A stretch of 64,000 bases of DNA from Rhodoferax sp. Lineage in GTDB: Bacteria; Pseudomonadota; Gammaproteobacteria; Burkholderiales; Burkholderiaceae_C. A program made the position numbers and the translations under genes. Each line of letters opens with the position of its first letter. Position 1 is the stretch's first letter. Shown one piece after another: positions 44,209-50,795 of the stretch. The notes under the pieces are model-generated. The model saw nothing but the letters and a program-made list of their open reading frames with translations, ran no database searches and had not been told where the DNA came from. The DNA lies in assembly GCF_028714215.1 (NCBI RefSeq), contig NZ_JAQTMS010000018.1, positions 1 through 64,000 of the forward strand, read 5' to 3'.

Positions 44209-44964
44209 ATGAACCCGGTCGCCTTCACATCCACTCGCCCAGTGCCTGCCCCCACTGCCGTGGGCCACGCATATTTCGCCCCGTTACAACTACAGCGGGA
44301 CGCGTCCTTTTCCCACACTTGCAAGCGTTGCACGCGCTGCTGCCGGCATTACCGGATTGCGGTGACGCCCTTCGACCTGCTGCGGCTGGCGGACAAGCTT
44401 GGAATAAGCACCACCGAAGTGATAGCGCGGCACCTCGACGGCAGCCAGCACTTGCGCCGGCGCAAGGACGGCGCCTGCGAGTTCCTGACGGACCAAGGCT
44501 GCGCGGTCCATGGCGGCCGCCCGCTGGTGTGCCGCATGTACCCCCTGGTGCGAAACGTGACGCACCAACGCGAGTGGTTCTCGGTGCTAGCCCAGGTACC
44601 GCAGAGCGCCGCCCAGTGGGGGCTCGATGGCACTGTCGCGGCCTACCTGGAGGGGCAGGATGCGCTGCCTTCCATCGAAGGCTATGGCATCTACGCCAGA
44701 CTGCATTACCGCATCGAACAGCTTTTCAGGCAGACCTTGGCCGGGGCCCAGACCGCCGGCGCGGGCAAGGCAGATGCCCGGGCGCTGAACCTGGGGCTGT
44801 TTGCGCACAGCGTTCTCGATCCAGATCCGAGCATTCGGGACTATTGCCAGCGGCACGGCATGCCGCTGCCGACCACCCTGCGCCACAAGGCGGCCTGCCA
44901 TGTGATGGCCACCGAGGAATGGGCCGTCAACCAGTTGAAGGAAATGAACCATGACAAACTCTGA
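44209..44964 (+). CDS. YkgJ/UPF0153-type cysteine-cluster protein of the TPS operon
   Basis: The 251-residue protein has the family's metal-binding pattern: CKRCTRCCRHYRI (about 38-50), then CEFL-----CAVHGGRPLVCRMYPL (about 87-112). It probably coordinates an iron-sulfur cluster or zinc. There is no signal peptide, so it should be cytoplasmic. It starts 5 bp after the TpsA stop and overlaps the next gene by 14 bp, so it is in the same transcript. In other bacteria YkgJ-like proteins have no settled role. Its position here suggests help with producing or modifying the exoprotein or its cysteine-ended partner. Confidence 0.85.
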   Translation: MNPVAFTSTRPVPAPTAVGHAYFAPLQLQRDASFSHTCKRCTRCCRHYRIAVTPFDLLRLADKLGISTTEVIARHLDGSQHLRRRKDGACEFLTDQGCAVHGGRPLVCRMYPLVRNVTHQREWFSVLAQVPQSAAQWGLDGTVAAYLEGQDALPSIEGYGIYARLHYRIEQLFRQTLAGAQTAGAGKADARALNLGLFAHSVLDPDPSIRDYCQRHGMPLPTTLRHKAACHVMATEEWAVNQLKEMNHDKL

Positions 44965-46075
44965 GCGACGTCTTCACAAGCAGCGCACAGCGGCACTGAC
45001 GGTGGGTGGCCTGCTGGCCTGCCTGGGCGCGTCGCTGGGCGTCATTCCCGACCAGGCGCTGGCGCAAGCCAATGGCCCGGTGGCTTCCAACGCGGCAGGT
45101 ACGCCCGGCGCAACAACGGGACCAACCGGCCAGACGACGGCGGCGCGGCAGGCCAAGTATCAGCGCGAGGCGATGGCGCGCGGGGACGGCAGTCAGGGGG
45201 CCAGCGGGTTTGGCAAGGTTCTGGCTTCCGGCCCCTGGGCCAACGGACTGACGCCGGCGCAGAAGACGGACGAACAGGCGCGCCGCACGGCGTTGCTGAA
45301 TCAGGGCATGACGCTGGTCGATCTGGACCGGGCCGACGCCGCGCTGCAGGCCGAAGCGGTCAAGCGCGCACCGCCGGGGGATGCGGCGGCGCAAGCGCAG
45401 ATGCTGCTGCAACTCAAGCGCAACCGGATTCTGGATTACCAGTTCGGCGTAAGCGGTAGCGCGGCAACCGGGGAGCCCAGCGCGCAGTACAAGCTGCTGC
45501 TGCACGATCTGCTGCCCAACGCGCAGCTTGGCAAGACGCAAATCGACGCCGACACTGACATGGAAATCGAGAAGCGGCTCAATATGCTCAAGTCGGGCAT
45601 GAGCTACCAGCAGGTGGTCGATGCCGAGACCAAGCTGGATGCGGACCTCAAAACCCAGGCGGCGTTGCGTGCGCCGAACGACCCGGCGGCAGCGTTACAG
45701 ATCTACCAGCAACTCAAGCACCAGCAACTGGTGCAATACCTGTGGGAACATCTTGCTCCGGACCAGCACTACCAGATGCTGCTTCAAGCGATTGCCAAGG
45801 AGCCACCGGGAAACTTGACGCCTTTGCAGATCGAGACAGAGGCCGTCAAGCGCATGGCGATGATGAATGCCGGCATGAACTACCAGGATGTAATGGTCGC
45901 GGCGGAGGCGCAGCGCAAGCTGCTGATTGCCCAGCAAATGAAAGCGCTGGCGGTCGCGATGCTGGCCCAGCACCAGCAGGGCAAACACACAGCGACAGCG
46001 CAGGCGCCGGCGCTACCCAGCCCCACGGTCACGCCCACGGCGCCAGGCAGCAACCGCATCATTCTTTGCAATTAG
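44951..46075 (+). CDS. secreted three-repeat protein with C-terminal cysteine
   Basis: I do not recognise a family. The 374-residue protein has a signal peptide (1-41, cut near ALAQA) and three imperfect repeats of about 90 residues, each with a basic helix leading to NQGMTLVDLDRADAAL, KSGMSYQQVVDAETKL or NAGMNYQDVMVAAEAQ (near 116, 216 and 306). A Pro/Thr-rich linker leads to the ending IILCN. After signal cleavage its only cysteine is second from the C-terminus, mirroring the lone C-terminal Cys of TpsA. GAAGGA precedes the ATG. It is the last gene of the island, so a periplasmic or surface partner of the exoprotein is likely. Confidence 0.75.
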   Translation: MTNSERRLHKQRTAALTVGGLLACLGASLGVIPDQALAQANGPVASNAAGTPGATTGPTGQTTAARQAKYQREAMARGDGSQGASGFGKVLASGPWANGLTPAQKTDEQARRTALLNQGMTLVDLDRADAALQAEAVKRAPPGDAAAQAQMLLQLKRNRILDYQFGVSGSAATGEPSAQYKLLLHDLLPNAQLGKTQIDADTDMEIEKRLNMLKSGMSYQQVVDAETKLDADLKTQAALRAPNDPAAALQIYQQLKHQQLVQYLWEHLAPDQHYQMLLQAIAKEPPGNLTPLQIETEAVKRMAMMNAGMNYQDVMVAAEAQRKLLIAQQMKALAVAMLAQHQQGKHTATAQAPALPSPTVTPTAPGSNRIILCN

Positions 46076-46086
46076 GCATGGAAGAA

Positions 46087-46138
46087 TTCACGCGACGCCG
46101 GACCTCAATCGCTGAGCTTGCGGTACAGGGTCTGCCGG
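46087..46138. repeat. right 52-bp direct repeat flanking the secretion island
   Basis: It matches the left repeat at 47 of 52 positions. It contains the true 3' end of the sigma-54 regulator. Its plus strand still reads IHATPDLNR and a stop, nearly the same as the TupR C-terminus, although no tupR gene precedes it here. Confidence 0.85.
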
Positions 46139-48036
46139 CTGATGCCCAGCCGCCGCGCCGCTTGCGACATATTGCCGCGACTGGCGTCCAGCGCTTGCCG
46201 GATGGCCAGACGGGAAAGCTCTCCCAGATTGTGCGAAGCCTCTGCCAGTGACGCTGGCGGCGGCGCGTGCTGCCCGCTAGGCACCAGCGCCGGCGCAAGG
46301 TCTTGCAGCCAATCATCCGGCAGATGCTGCCAGGCGATGCAAGTCTCGTGCGGGTCCAGCATGGCACTGGCCGTGCGCAGCAGGTTGACGTACTGGCGCA
46401 AGTTACCGGGCCAGGCATGGGCGCTCAGGCGCGCCAGCAGATCGGGTGCGATGTGCAGGTCCAGCTCGGGATGAAGATTGCGCAGCAGGCGCTCGGTCAG
46501 GGCCTGAAAATCAGTGCGCTCACGCAGGGCCGGCAGCAGCACGGTAAGGCCGTTGATGCGGTAGTACAGATCACTGCGAAACCTGCCGCTCTCGGCCGCT
46601 TCGCGCAGCTTGCAGTGGCTGGCGCAGACCAGGGCGAAATCGACATCGACCGAGCGGCCACCGCCCAGGGGCGTCACGCGGCGCTCTTGCAGCACGCGCA
46701 GCAAGCGAGTTTGCAGGCCCAGTGGCATATCGCCAATTTCATCCAGAAAAAGTGTGCCGCCATGGGCTTCGCGCAAACGCCCCGGGCTGCCCTCGCGCCG
46801 GGCCCCGGTAAAGGCGCCGGGGGTGTAGCCGAACAACTCGGCCTCAACCAGATTCTCCGGCAGCGCAGCGCAGTTGATGGCGACAAAGGGGCCGTCGCGG
46901 CGCGCGCCGCTGTCGTGCAGGGCGCGCGCGAAAAGCTCTTTGCCGACGCCCGATTCGCCTTGAATCAACAAGGGGATAGGTTTGTCCATGACGCGCCTGG
47001 CCTTGTCGCTGGCGCTGCGCCAACGCAGGTCGCCGGTGTCGAGTCGGCTCAGGGCATCCTGGGGTGTGGCGCCGGGCAAACTGGCGGCGGAGAGCGCAAT
47101 CGCCGGAAACGCCAGTCTGTCGGTCTGCACTTGCACAAAACAGGTGGCACCGTCGGCCAGGTGGACCTGGGTCGGCTGGCCCGGTCGGCGCTGCTGGCGC
47201 GCCAGCAGATCGTCCAGCCGCACATCCATCGCGCGGGCCAGCGGCGTGGCGCCCAGATCGTGCGCCGTGAGATGCAACTGCGCCAGGCCGCTGCGGTTGG
47301 CACCCACAATCCAGCCATCGTCCGACAGCACCAGAATGCCTTCGGCAACGCTGCCTATGCCTTCCAGCTGGGCATGCAGGTGCAGCCGGACCTGACGCCG
47401 GCAGGTGGCTGACAGGAGGCGGTTTTCAATCATGCTGGCCGCCATGCTGACCAGCCCCAGGGTGTGGGGATGGCCGCTGCGATGGTCGCCGGAGATGTCG
47501 ATAATGCCCAGCAGTTCGCCTTTGGCCGACAGGATGGGCGCCGCCGTGCAGGTGAGAAAACCGTTGCGTTCCAGAAAGTGCTCGCCGCCATGTATTTCGA
47601 CCCCGCTGGCTTCAATCAGGGCCGTGCCGATGGCATTGGTGCCGCGGTACTGTTCGTGCCAGTTGGCGCCACAAGACAGCGCCACGCGTTCCGCCTTGCC
47701 AAGAAAATCGGGATGCCCCAGCGTGTGCATCAAGGTGCCGCGCTGGTCGGCCAGGATCACCATGCCCTGGCTGTGGCGCACTTGCTGGAACAGAAATTCC
47801 ATGACCGGCCGAGAGTGCGACAAAAGATCGACGTTGAAGGCCAGCGTGTCGCGCAAGCCGATGCCACCGGCATGTTGGCTATCCAGCAAACGAGCGCCTG
47901 GCGACAGGCCGGCGGCAAGGCTGCGCCGCCAGGAGCGTGCCACCCGCTCGTCTATTCCTTCGACCGGGAAGTCGCCGTGTTCCAGCAATTGCAGGCGCGC
48001 CTGGCGCAAGGCCAGGGCCGGTGATGGGTTGCGCAA
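46105..48036 (-). CDS. AcoR-type sigma-54 enhancer-binding regulator
   Basis: The 643-residue activator has an N-terminal AcoR-like GAF region (VARSWRRSLAAGLSP near 30; GTNAIGTALIE near 135; TAAPILSAKGELLGIIDISGDHRSGHP near 170), a AAA+ domain with Walker A GESGVGKELFARALH near 365 and the sigma-54 contact loop GAFTGA near 415, Walker B GGTLFLDEIGD, and a C-terminal Fis helix (GNMSQAARRLGISRQTLYRKL). The TTG at 48036 is chosen because AGGAG lies six bases ahead and it matches the family start. It is divergent from the aldehyde dehydrogenase and probably activates it in response to an alcohol, aldehyde or acetoin-like signal. Confidence 0.9.
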   Translation of the reverse strand: MRNPSPALALRQARLQLLEHGDFPVEGIDERVARSWRRSLAAGLSPGARLLDSQHAGGIGLRDTLAFNVDLLSHSRPVMEFLFQQVRHSQGMVILADQRGTLMHTLGHPDFLGKAERVALSCGANWHEQYRGTNAIGTALIEASGVEIHGGEHFLERNGFLTCTAAPILSAKGELLGIIDISGDHRSGHPHTLGLVSMAASMIENRLLSATCRRQVRLHLHAQLEGIGSVAEGILVLSDDGWIVGANRSGLAQLHLTAHDLGATPLARAMDVRLDDLLARQQRRPGQPTQVHLADGATCFVQVQTDRLAFPAIALSAASLPGATPQDALSRLDTGDLRWRSASDKARRVMDKPIPLLIQGESGVGKELFARALHDSGARRDGPFVAINCAALPENLVEAELFGYTPGAFTGARREGSPGRLREAHGGTLFLDEIGDMPLGLQTRLLRVLQERRVTPLGGGRSVDVDFALVCASHCKLREAAESGRFRSDLYYRINGLTVLLPALRERTDFQALTERLLRNLHPELDLHIAPDLLARLSAHAWPGNLRQYVNLLRTASAMLDPHETCIAWQHLPDDWLQDLAPALVPSGQHAPPPASLAEASHNLGELSRLAIRQALDASRGNMSQAARRLGISRQTLYRKLSD

Positions 48037-48085
48037 GCTTGTCTCCTGAACGGATTCCTGTCCGTTCTGTGTCTTCCGAACTACC

Positions 48086-48137
48086 GGGATCGTAGCGAAA
48101 GACCCAATCTCCAGCGATATGAAACGTCTTGCATAGA
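48086..48137 (+). repeat. 52-bp block shared with 29675-29726, aldehyde dehydrogenase copy
   Basis: It matches the tupR copy at 42 of 52 positions with the exact core CCAGCGATATGAAACG. It lies about 50 bp upstream of the sigma-54 regulator start. Confidence 0.6.
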
Positions 48138-48153
48138 CCAGAAGGATCTTGAC

Positions 48154-48179
48154 TGTCGCGTTTTGTGACAGTTGTCGCG
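48154..48179. promoter_or_regulatory. probable upstream activator site (TGTC-N9-GACA)
   Basis: TGTCGCG is repeated directly at 48154 and 48173. The first copy pairs with GACA at 48167-48170 as TGTC-N9-GACA, an arrangement like AcoR-type enhancer sites. It lies about 110 bp upstream of the -24/-12 element. Confidence 0.5.
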
Positions 48180-48266
48180 TATCGCACCATGACCTCAGGC
48201 CCGGCGGAAAGTCAGGATTTACAAAAAGTTGTTTGAAATCATGGCTCCGCCGCGCCTGATCGAAGC

Positions 48267-48281
48267 TGGCACGGGACTTGA
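48267..48281 (+). promoter_or_regulatory. -24/-12 sigma-54-like promoter of the aldehyde dehydrogenase
   Basis: TGGCACGGGACTTGA fits TGGCACG-N4-TTGC with correct spacing and one deviation: the -12 GC reads GA. It would start transcription near 48293, about 47 bp before the ATG. A sigma-54 activator gene is divergent. Confidence 0.6.
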
Positions 48282-48339
48282 GGGAAAGATCGGCCCGCAA
48301 GGGAATTTTTCAATCTTTCGCCCATAACGAGGAAACACC

Positions 48340-49860
48340 ATGATTTATGCAGCCCCCGGCACCGCTGGTGCCAAAATTGCCTTCAAAGCCCAGTACAACA
48401 ACTTCATCAACGGCAAGTTTGTGGCCCCGCTCAAAGGCGTCTACTTTGACGTCATCAGCCCGATCAACGGCAAGGTTTACACCAAGGCGGCACGCTCCGG
48501 GGCCGAAGACATCGAACTGGCGCTCGATGCCGCGCACGGTGCCGCCGACAAATGGGGCAAGACCTCGGTCGCCGACCGCGCCAACGTGCTGCTGAAAATT
48601 GCCGACCGCGTCGAGGCCAACCTGGAACTGCTGGCCTACGCCGAAACGGTGGACAACGGCAAACCGATCCGTGAAACGCTGGCCGCCGACATCCCCCTCA
48701 CGGTGGACCACTTCCGCTACTTTGCCGGCTGCATCCGGGCCCAGGAAGGCGGCGTCAGCGAGATCAATGAAACCACGGTGGCCTACCACTTTCATGAGCC
48801 GCTGGGCGTGGTGGGCCAGATCATTCCCTGGAACTTCCCGATCCTGATGGCGGCCTGGAAGTTGGCGCCCGCCCTGGCGGCCGGCAACTGCGTGGTACTC
48901 AAGCCCGCTGAATCAACCCCCATCAGCATCCTGATCCTGATGGAATTGATCGCCGACCTGCTGCCCGCCGGCGTGGTCAACGTCGTCAACGGCTATGGCC
49001 GCGAAGCCGGCATGCCGCTGGCCAGCAGCAAGCGCATCGCCAAGATTGCCTTCACCGGCTCCACCAACACCGGGCGTGTGATTGCGCAAGCGGCCGCCAG
49101 CAACCTGATCCCGGCGTCGCTGGAACTGGGCGGCAAATCGCCCAACGTCTTCTTCAGCGACATCGCCAAGGCCGACGACGGCCTGTACGACAAGGCGATT
49201 GAAGGCCTGGTGCTGTTTGCCTTCAATCAGGGCGAGGTCTGCACCTGCCCGTCACGCGCGCTGATTCAGGAATCGATCTACGACCAGTTCATGGAGCGCG
49301 TGCTCAAGCGCGTGGCGGCGATCAAGCAAGGCAACCCGCTGGACTCCGAAACCATGCTGGGCGCGCAAGCCTCCAAGGAGCAGCTGAGCAAAATCCTGTC
49401 CTACCTGGACCTGGGCAAGCAGGAAGGCGCGCAAGTGCTGATCGGTGGCCAGCAGGCCAATCTGGGCGGCGACCTGGCCGGTGGCTATTACGTGCAGCCG
49501 ACCCTGTTCAAGGGCCACAACAAGATGCGCATTTTCCAGGAAGAAATCTTCGGCCCGGTGCTGGCCGTCACCACCTTCAAGGACGAAGCCGATGCGCTGG
49601 CCCTGGCCAACGACACGCTGTACGGCCTGGGCGCCGGAGTCTGGAGCCGTGACGGCAACGTCGCCTACCGCATGGGCCGCGCCATCAAGGCCGGCCGCGT
49701 CTGGACCAACTGCTACCACGACTACGCAGCCCACGCCGCGTTCGGCGGCTACAAAGAGTCCGGCATCGGTCGCGAAACCCACAAGATGATGCTGGACCAC
49801 TACCAGCAAACCAAGAACCTGCTGGTGAGCTACAGCGAAAGCAAGCTGGGCTTCTTCTGA
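48340..49860 (+). CDS. NAD-dependent aldehyde dehydrogenase (AldB/AcoD type)
   Basis: The 506-residue class 3/AldB-type dehydrogenase oxidises an aldehyde, probably acetaldehyde or a related short one, to the acid. It has cofactor motif [12 protein letters not shown] near 155, FTGSTNTGR near 232, catalytic general base in LELGGKSPN near 262-270 and nucleophile Cys in [12 protein letters not shown] near 300. The C-terminal ending [10 protein letters not shown] is typical of the AcoD/ExaC group. AGGA precedes the ATG. It is divergent from an AcoR-type activator and is followed by a strong terminator, so it is a single-gene unit. Confidence 0.92.
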   Translation: MIYAAPGTAGAKIAFKAQYNNFINGKFVAPLKGVYFDVISPINGKVYTKAARSGAEDIELALDAAHGAADKWGKTSVADRANVLLKIADRVEANLELLAYAETVDNGKPIRETLAADIPLTVDHFRYFAGCIRAQEGGVSEINETTVAYHFHEPLGVVGQIIPWNFPILMAAWKLAPALAAGNCVVLKPAESTPISILILMELIADLLPAGVVNVVNGYGREAGMPLASSKRIAKIAFTGSTNTGRVIAQAAASNLIPASLELGGKSPNVFFSDIAKADDGLYDKAIEGLVLFAFNQGEVCTCPSRALIQESIYDQFMERVLKRVAAIKQGNPLDSETMLGAQASKEQLSKILSYLDLGKQEGAQVLIGGQQANLGGDLAGGYYVQPTLFKGHNKMRIFQEEIFGPVLAVTTFKDEADALALANDTLYGLGAGVWSRDGNVAYRMGRAIKAGRVWTNCYHDYAAHAAFGGYKESGIGRETHKMMLDHYQQTKNLLVSYSESKLGFF

Positions 49861-49892
49861 TCCGGCGCCGGCCGTTCGGTGCATCAAACTGA

Positions 49893-49923
49893 TTGGGGGC
49901 GGGCAACCGCCCCCAATTTTTTT
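49893..49923 (+). terminator. intrinsic terminator of the aldehyde dehydrogenase gene
   Basis: TTGGGGGCGG and CCGCCCCCAA form a perfect 10-bp stem with loop GCAA, followed by seven T residues, 33 bp after the stop codon. Confidence 0.93.
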
Positions 49924-50172
49924 GGCGGCCTGGTCGCCTGAAATTGGAACAACCGGGGCAACCAGCCGGCCATGAATAAACAGGGATGTAGCCCTCGCTT
50001 GCCCTCGGCCAAGCGCCATCAGTGTTTACCCTAGACCCTAAAATACCGGCGCTTCACGTTTTTCCGGGTCACAACACGTTACGCTCTCGTGTTGGCAAAG
50101 GTTGAACCGCGGCGATTTTTTACGGCTCACGGTAACTGGCTGATTTGCAATTTTTCTAATGATGGAGACTCC
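49924..50172. promoter_or_regulatory. TRAP transporter promoter region
   Basis: The 249-bp region holds the inverted repeat at 50072-50094 and AT-richer DNA just before the start codon. No binding-protein gene or small open frame of interest is visible. Confidence 0.5.
50072..50094. promoter_or_regulatory. inverted repeat CAACACG-N9-CGTGTTG
   Basis: A perfect 7-bp inverted repeat with a 9-base spacer lies 78 bp upstream of the TRAP small-subunit ATG. It is not followed by a T-run, so it is more likely an operator than a terminator. Confidence 0.5.
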
Positions 50173-50781
50173 ATGCAGGCGCTTCTAAAACTCTCGAAAG
50201 CAGTCGACTGGCTCAACAGCCAGGTCGGCAAACATGTGATCTGGCTGATTTTGGCGTCCACCGTCATCAGCGCCGTCAACGCCGCCGTGCGCAAGATTTT
50301 CAACGTCAGCTCCAACGCCTACCTTGAAGTGCAGTGGTATCTGTTTGCAGCCGCTTTTTTGCTGGCTTCGGCTTATACGCTGCTGAACGGCGAACATGTG
50401 AAGATTGATGTCATCTACGGCCGCTGGTCCAAGCGCACCCAGACCTGGATCGATGTGTTTGGTTTCATTTTCTTCCTGCTGCCTTTTTGTTCTGCCGTTC
50501 TCTGGTTCGGCATTCCGTTCTTCCTCAATGGCTATAACTCCGGTGAAGTGTCTTCCAACGCCGGCGGCTTGATCCTGTGGCCGGTCTACGCCATGATGCC
50601 GCTGGGCTTTGGCCTGTTGCTGTTGCAGGGCATCTCCGAACTGATCAAGCGCCTGGCTTTTCTGCAAGGGCTGATTGAAGATCCAACGCACAAAAAGGTC
50701 GAAAAAACCGCCGAGGAAGAGCTGGCCGAAGCGATTCAAAAGCTGGCCGAAGAAAAAGCCGCCAAAGCCAACGCGGCTTGA
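50173..50781 (+). CDS. TRAP transporter small membrane subunit (DctQ type)
   Basis: The 202-residue protein has four membrane helices, with the family segment YLEVQWYLFAAAFLLASAYTLLNGEHVKIDV near 52-82 and GLILWPVYAMMPLGFGLLLLQGISE near 135-160, followed by a charged cytoplasmic tail (KKVEKTAEEELAEAIQKLAEE). The ATG at 50173 with GGAG upstream is chosen over an earlier ATG at 50089. TRAP small subunits pair with the large subunit for sodium-driven solute uptake. The large subunit follows after 14 bp. Confidence 0.88.
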   Translation: MQALLKLSKAVDWLNSQVGKHVIWLILASTVISAVNAAVRKIFNVSSNAYLEVQWYLFAAAFLLASAYTLLNGEHVKIDVIYGRWSKRTQTWIDVFGFIFFLLPFCSAVLWFGIPFFLNGYNSGEVSSNAGGLILWPVYAMMPLGFGLLLLQGISELIKRLAFLQGLIEDPTHKKVEKTAEEELAEAIQKLAEEKAAKANAA

Positions 50782-50795
50782 TCCCGGAGACACGC

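Larger units (their letters stand above)
30878..46086. mobile_element. 15.2-kb two-partner-secretion island between direct repeats
   Basis: The segment holds the STAND regulator, TpsB, TpsA, YkgJ-like and 374-residue protein genes and is bounded exactly by the 52-bp direct repeats at 30826-30877 and 46087-46138. The repeats look like a duplicated target: the overlapping 3' ends of convergent tupR and the sigma-54 regulator. No integrase or transposase is visible, so the mechanism is unknown. Confidence 0.65.
48037..48339. promoter_or_regulatory. regulator/aldehyde dehydrogenase divergent control region
   Basis: The 303-bp gap holds the block shared with the tupR locus (48086-48137), an activator-site candidate (48154-48179) and a -24/-12-like promoter (48267-48281). 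Confidence 0.6.

Noticed and set aside
44951-46075. Lipoprotein call for the 374-residue island protein from LLAC in its signal
   Set aside because: Leu at -2 and a long hydrophobic stretch after the Cys fit a lipobox poorly; a normal signal peptidase I site near ALAQA explains the N-terminus better.
49893-49923. Bidirectional terminator also serving the leftward strand
   Set aside because: The minus-strand side has no gene ending there; the T-run serves only the plus-strand aldehyde dehydrogenase.
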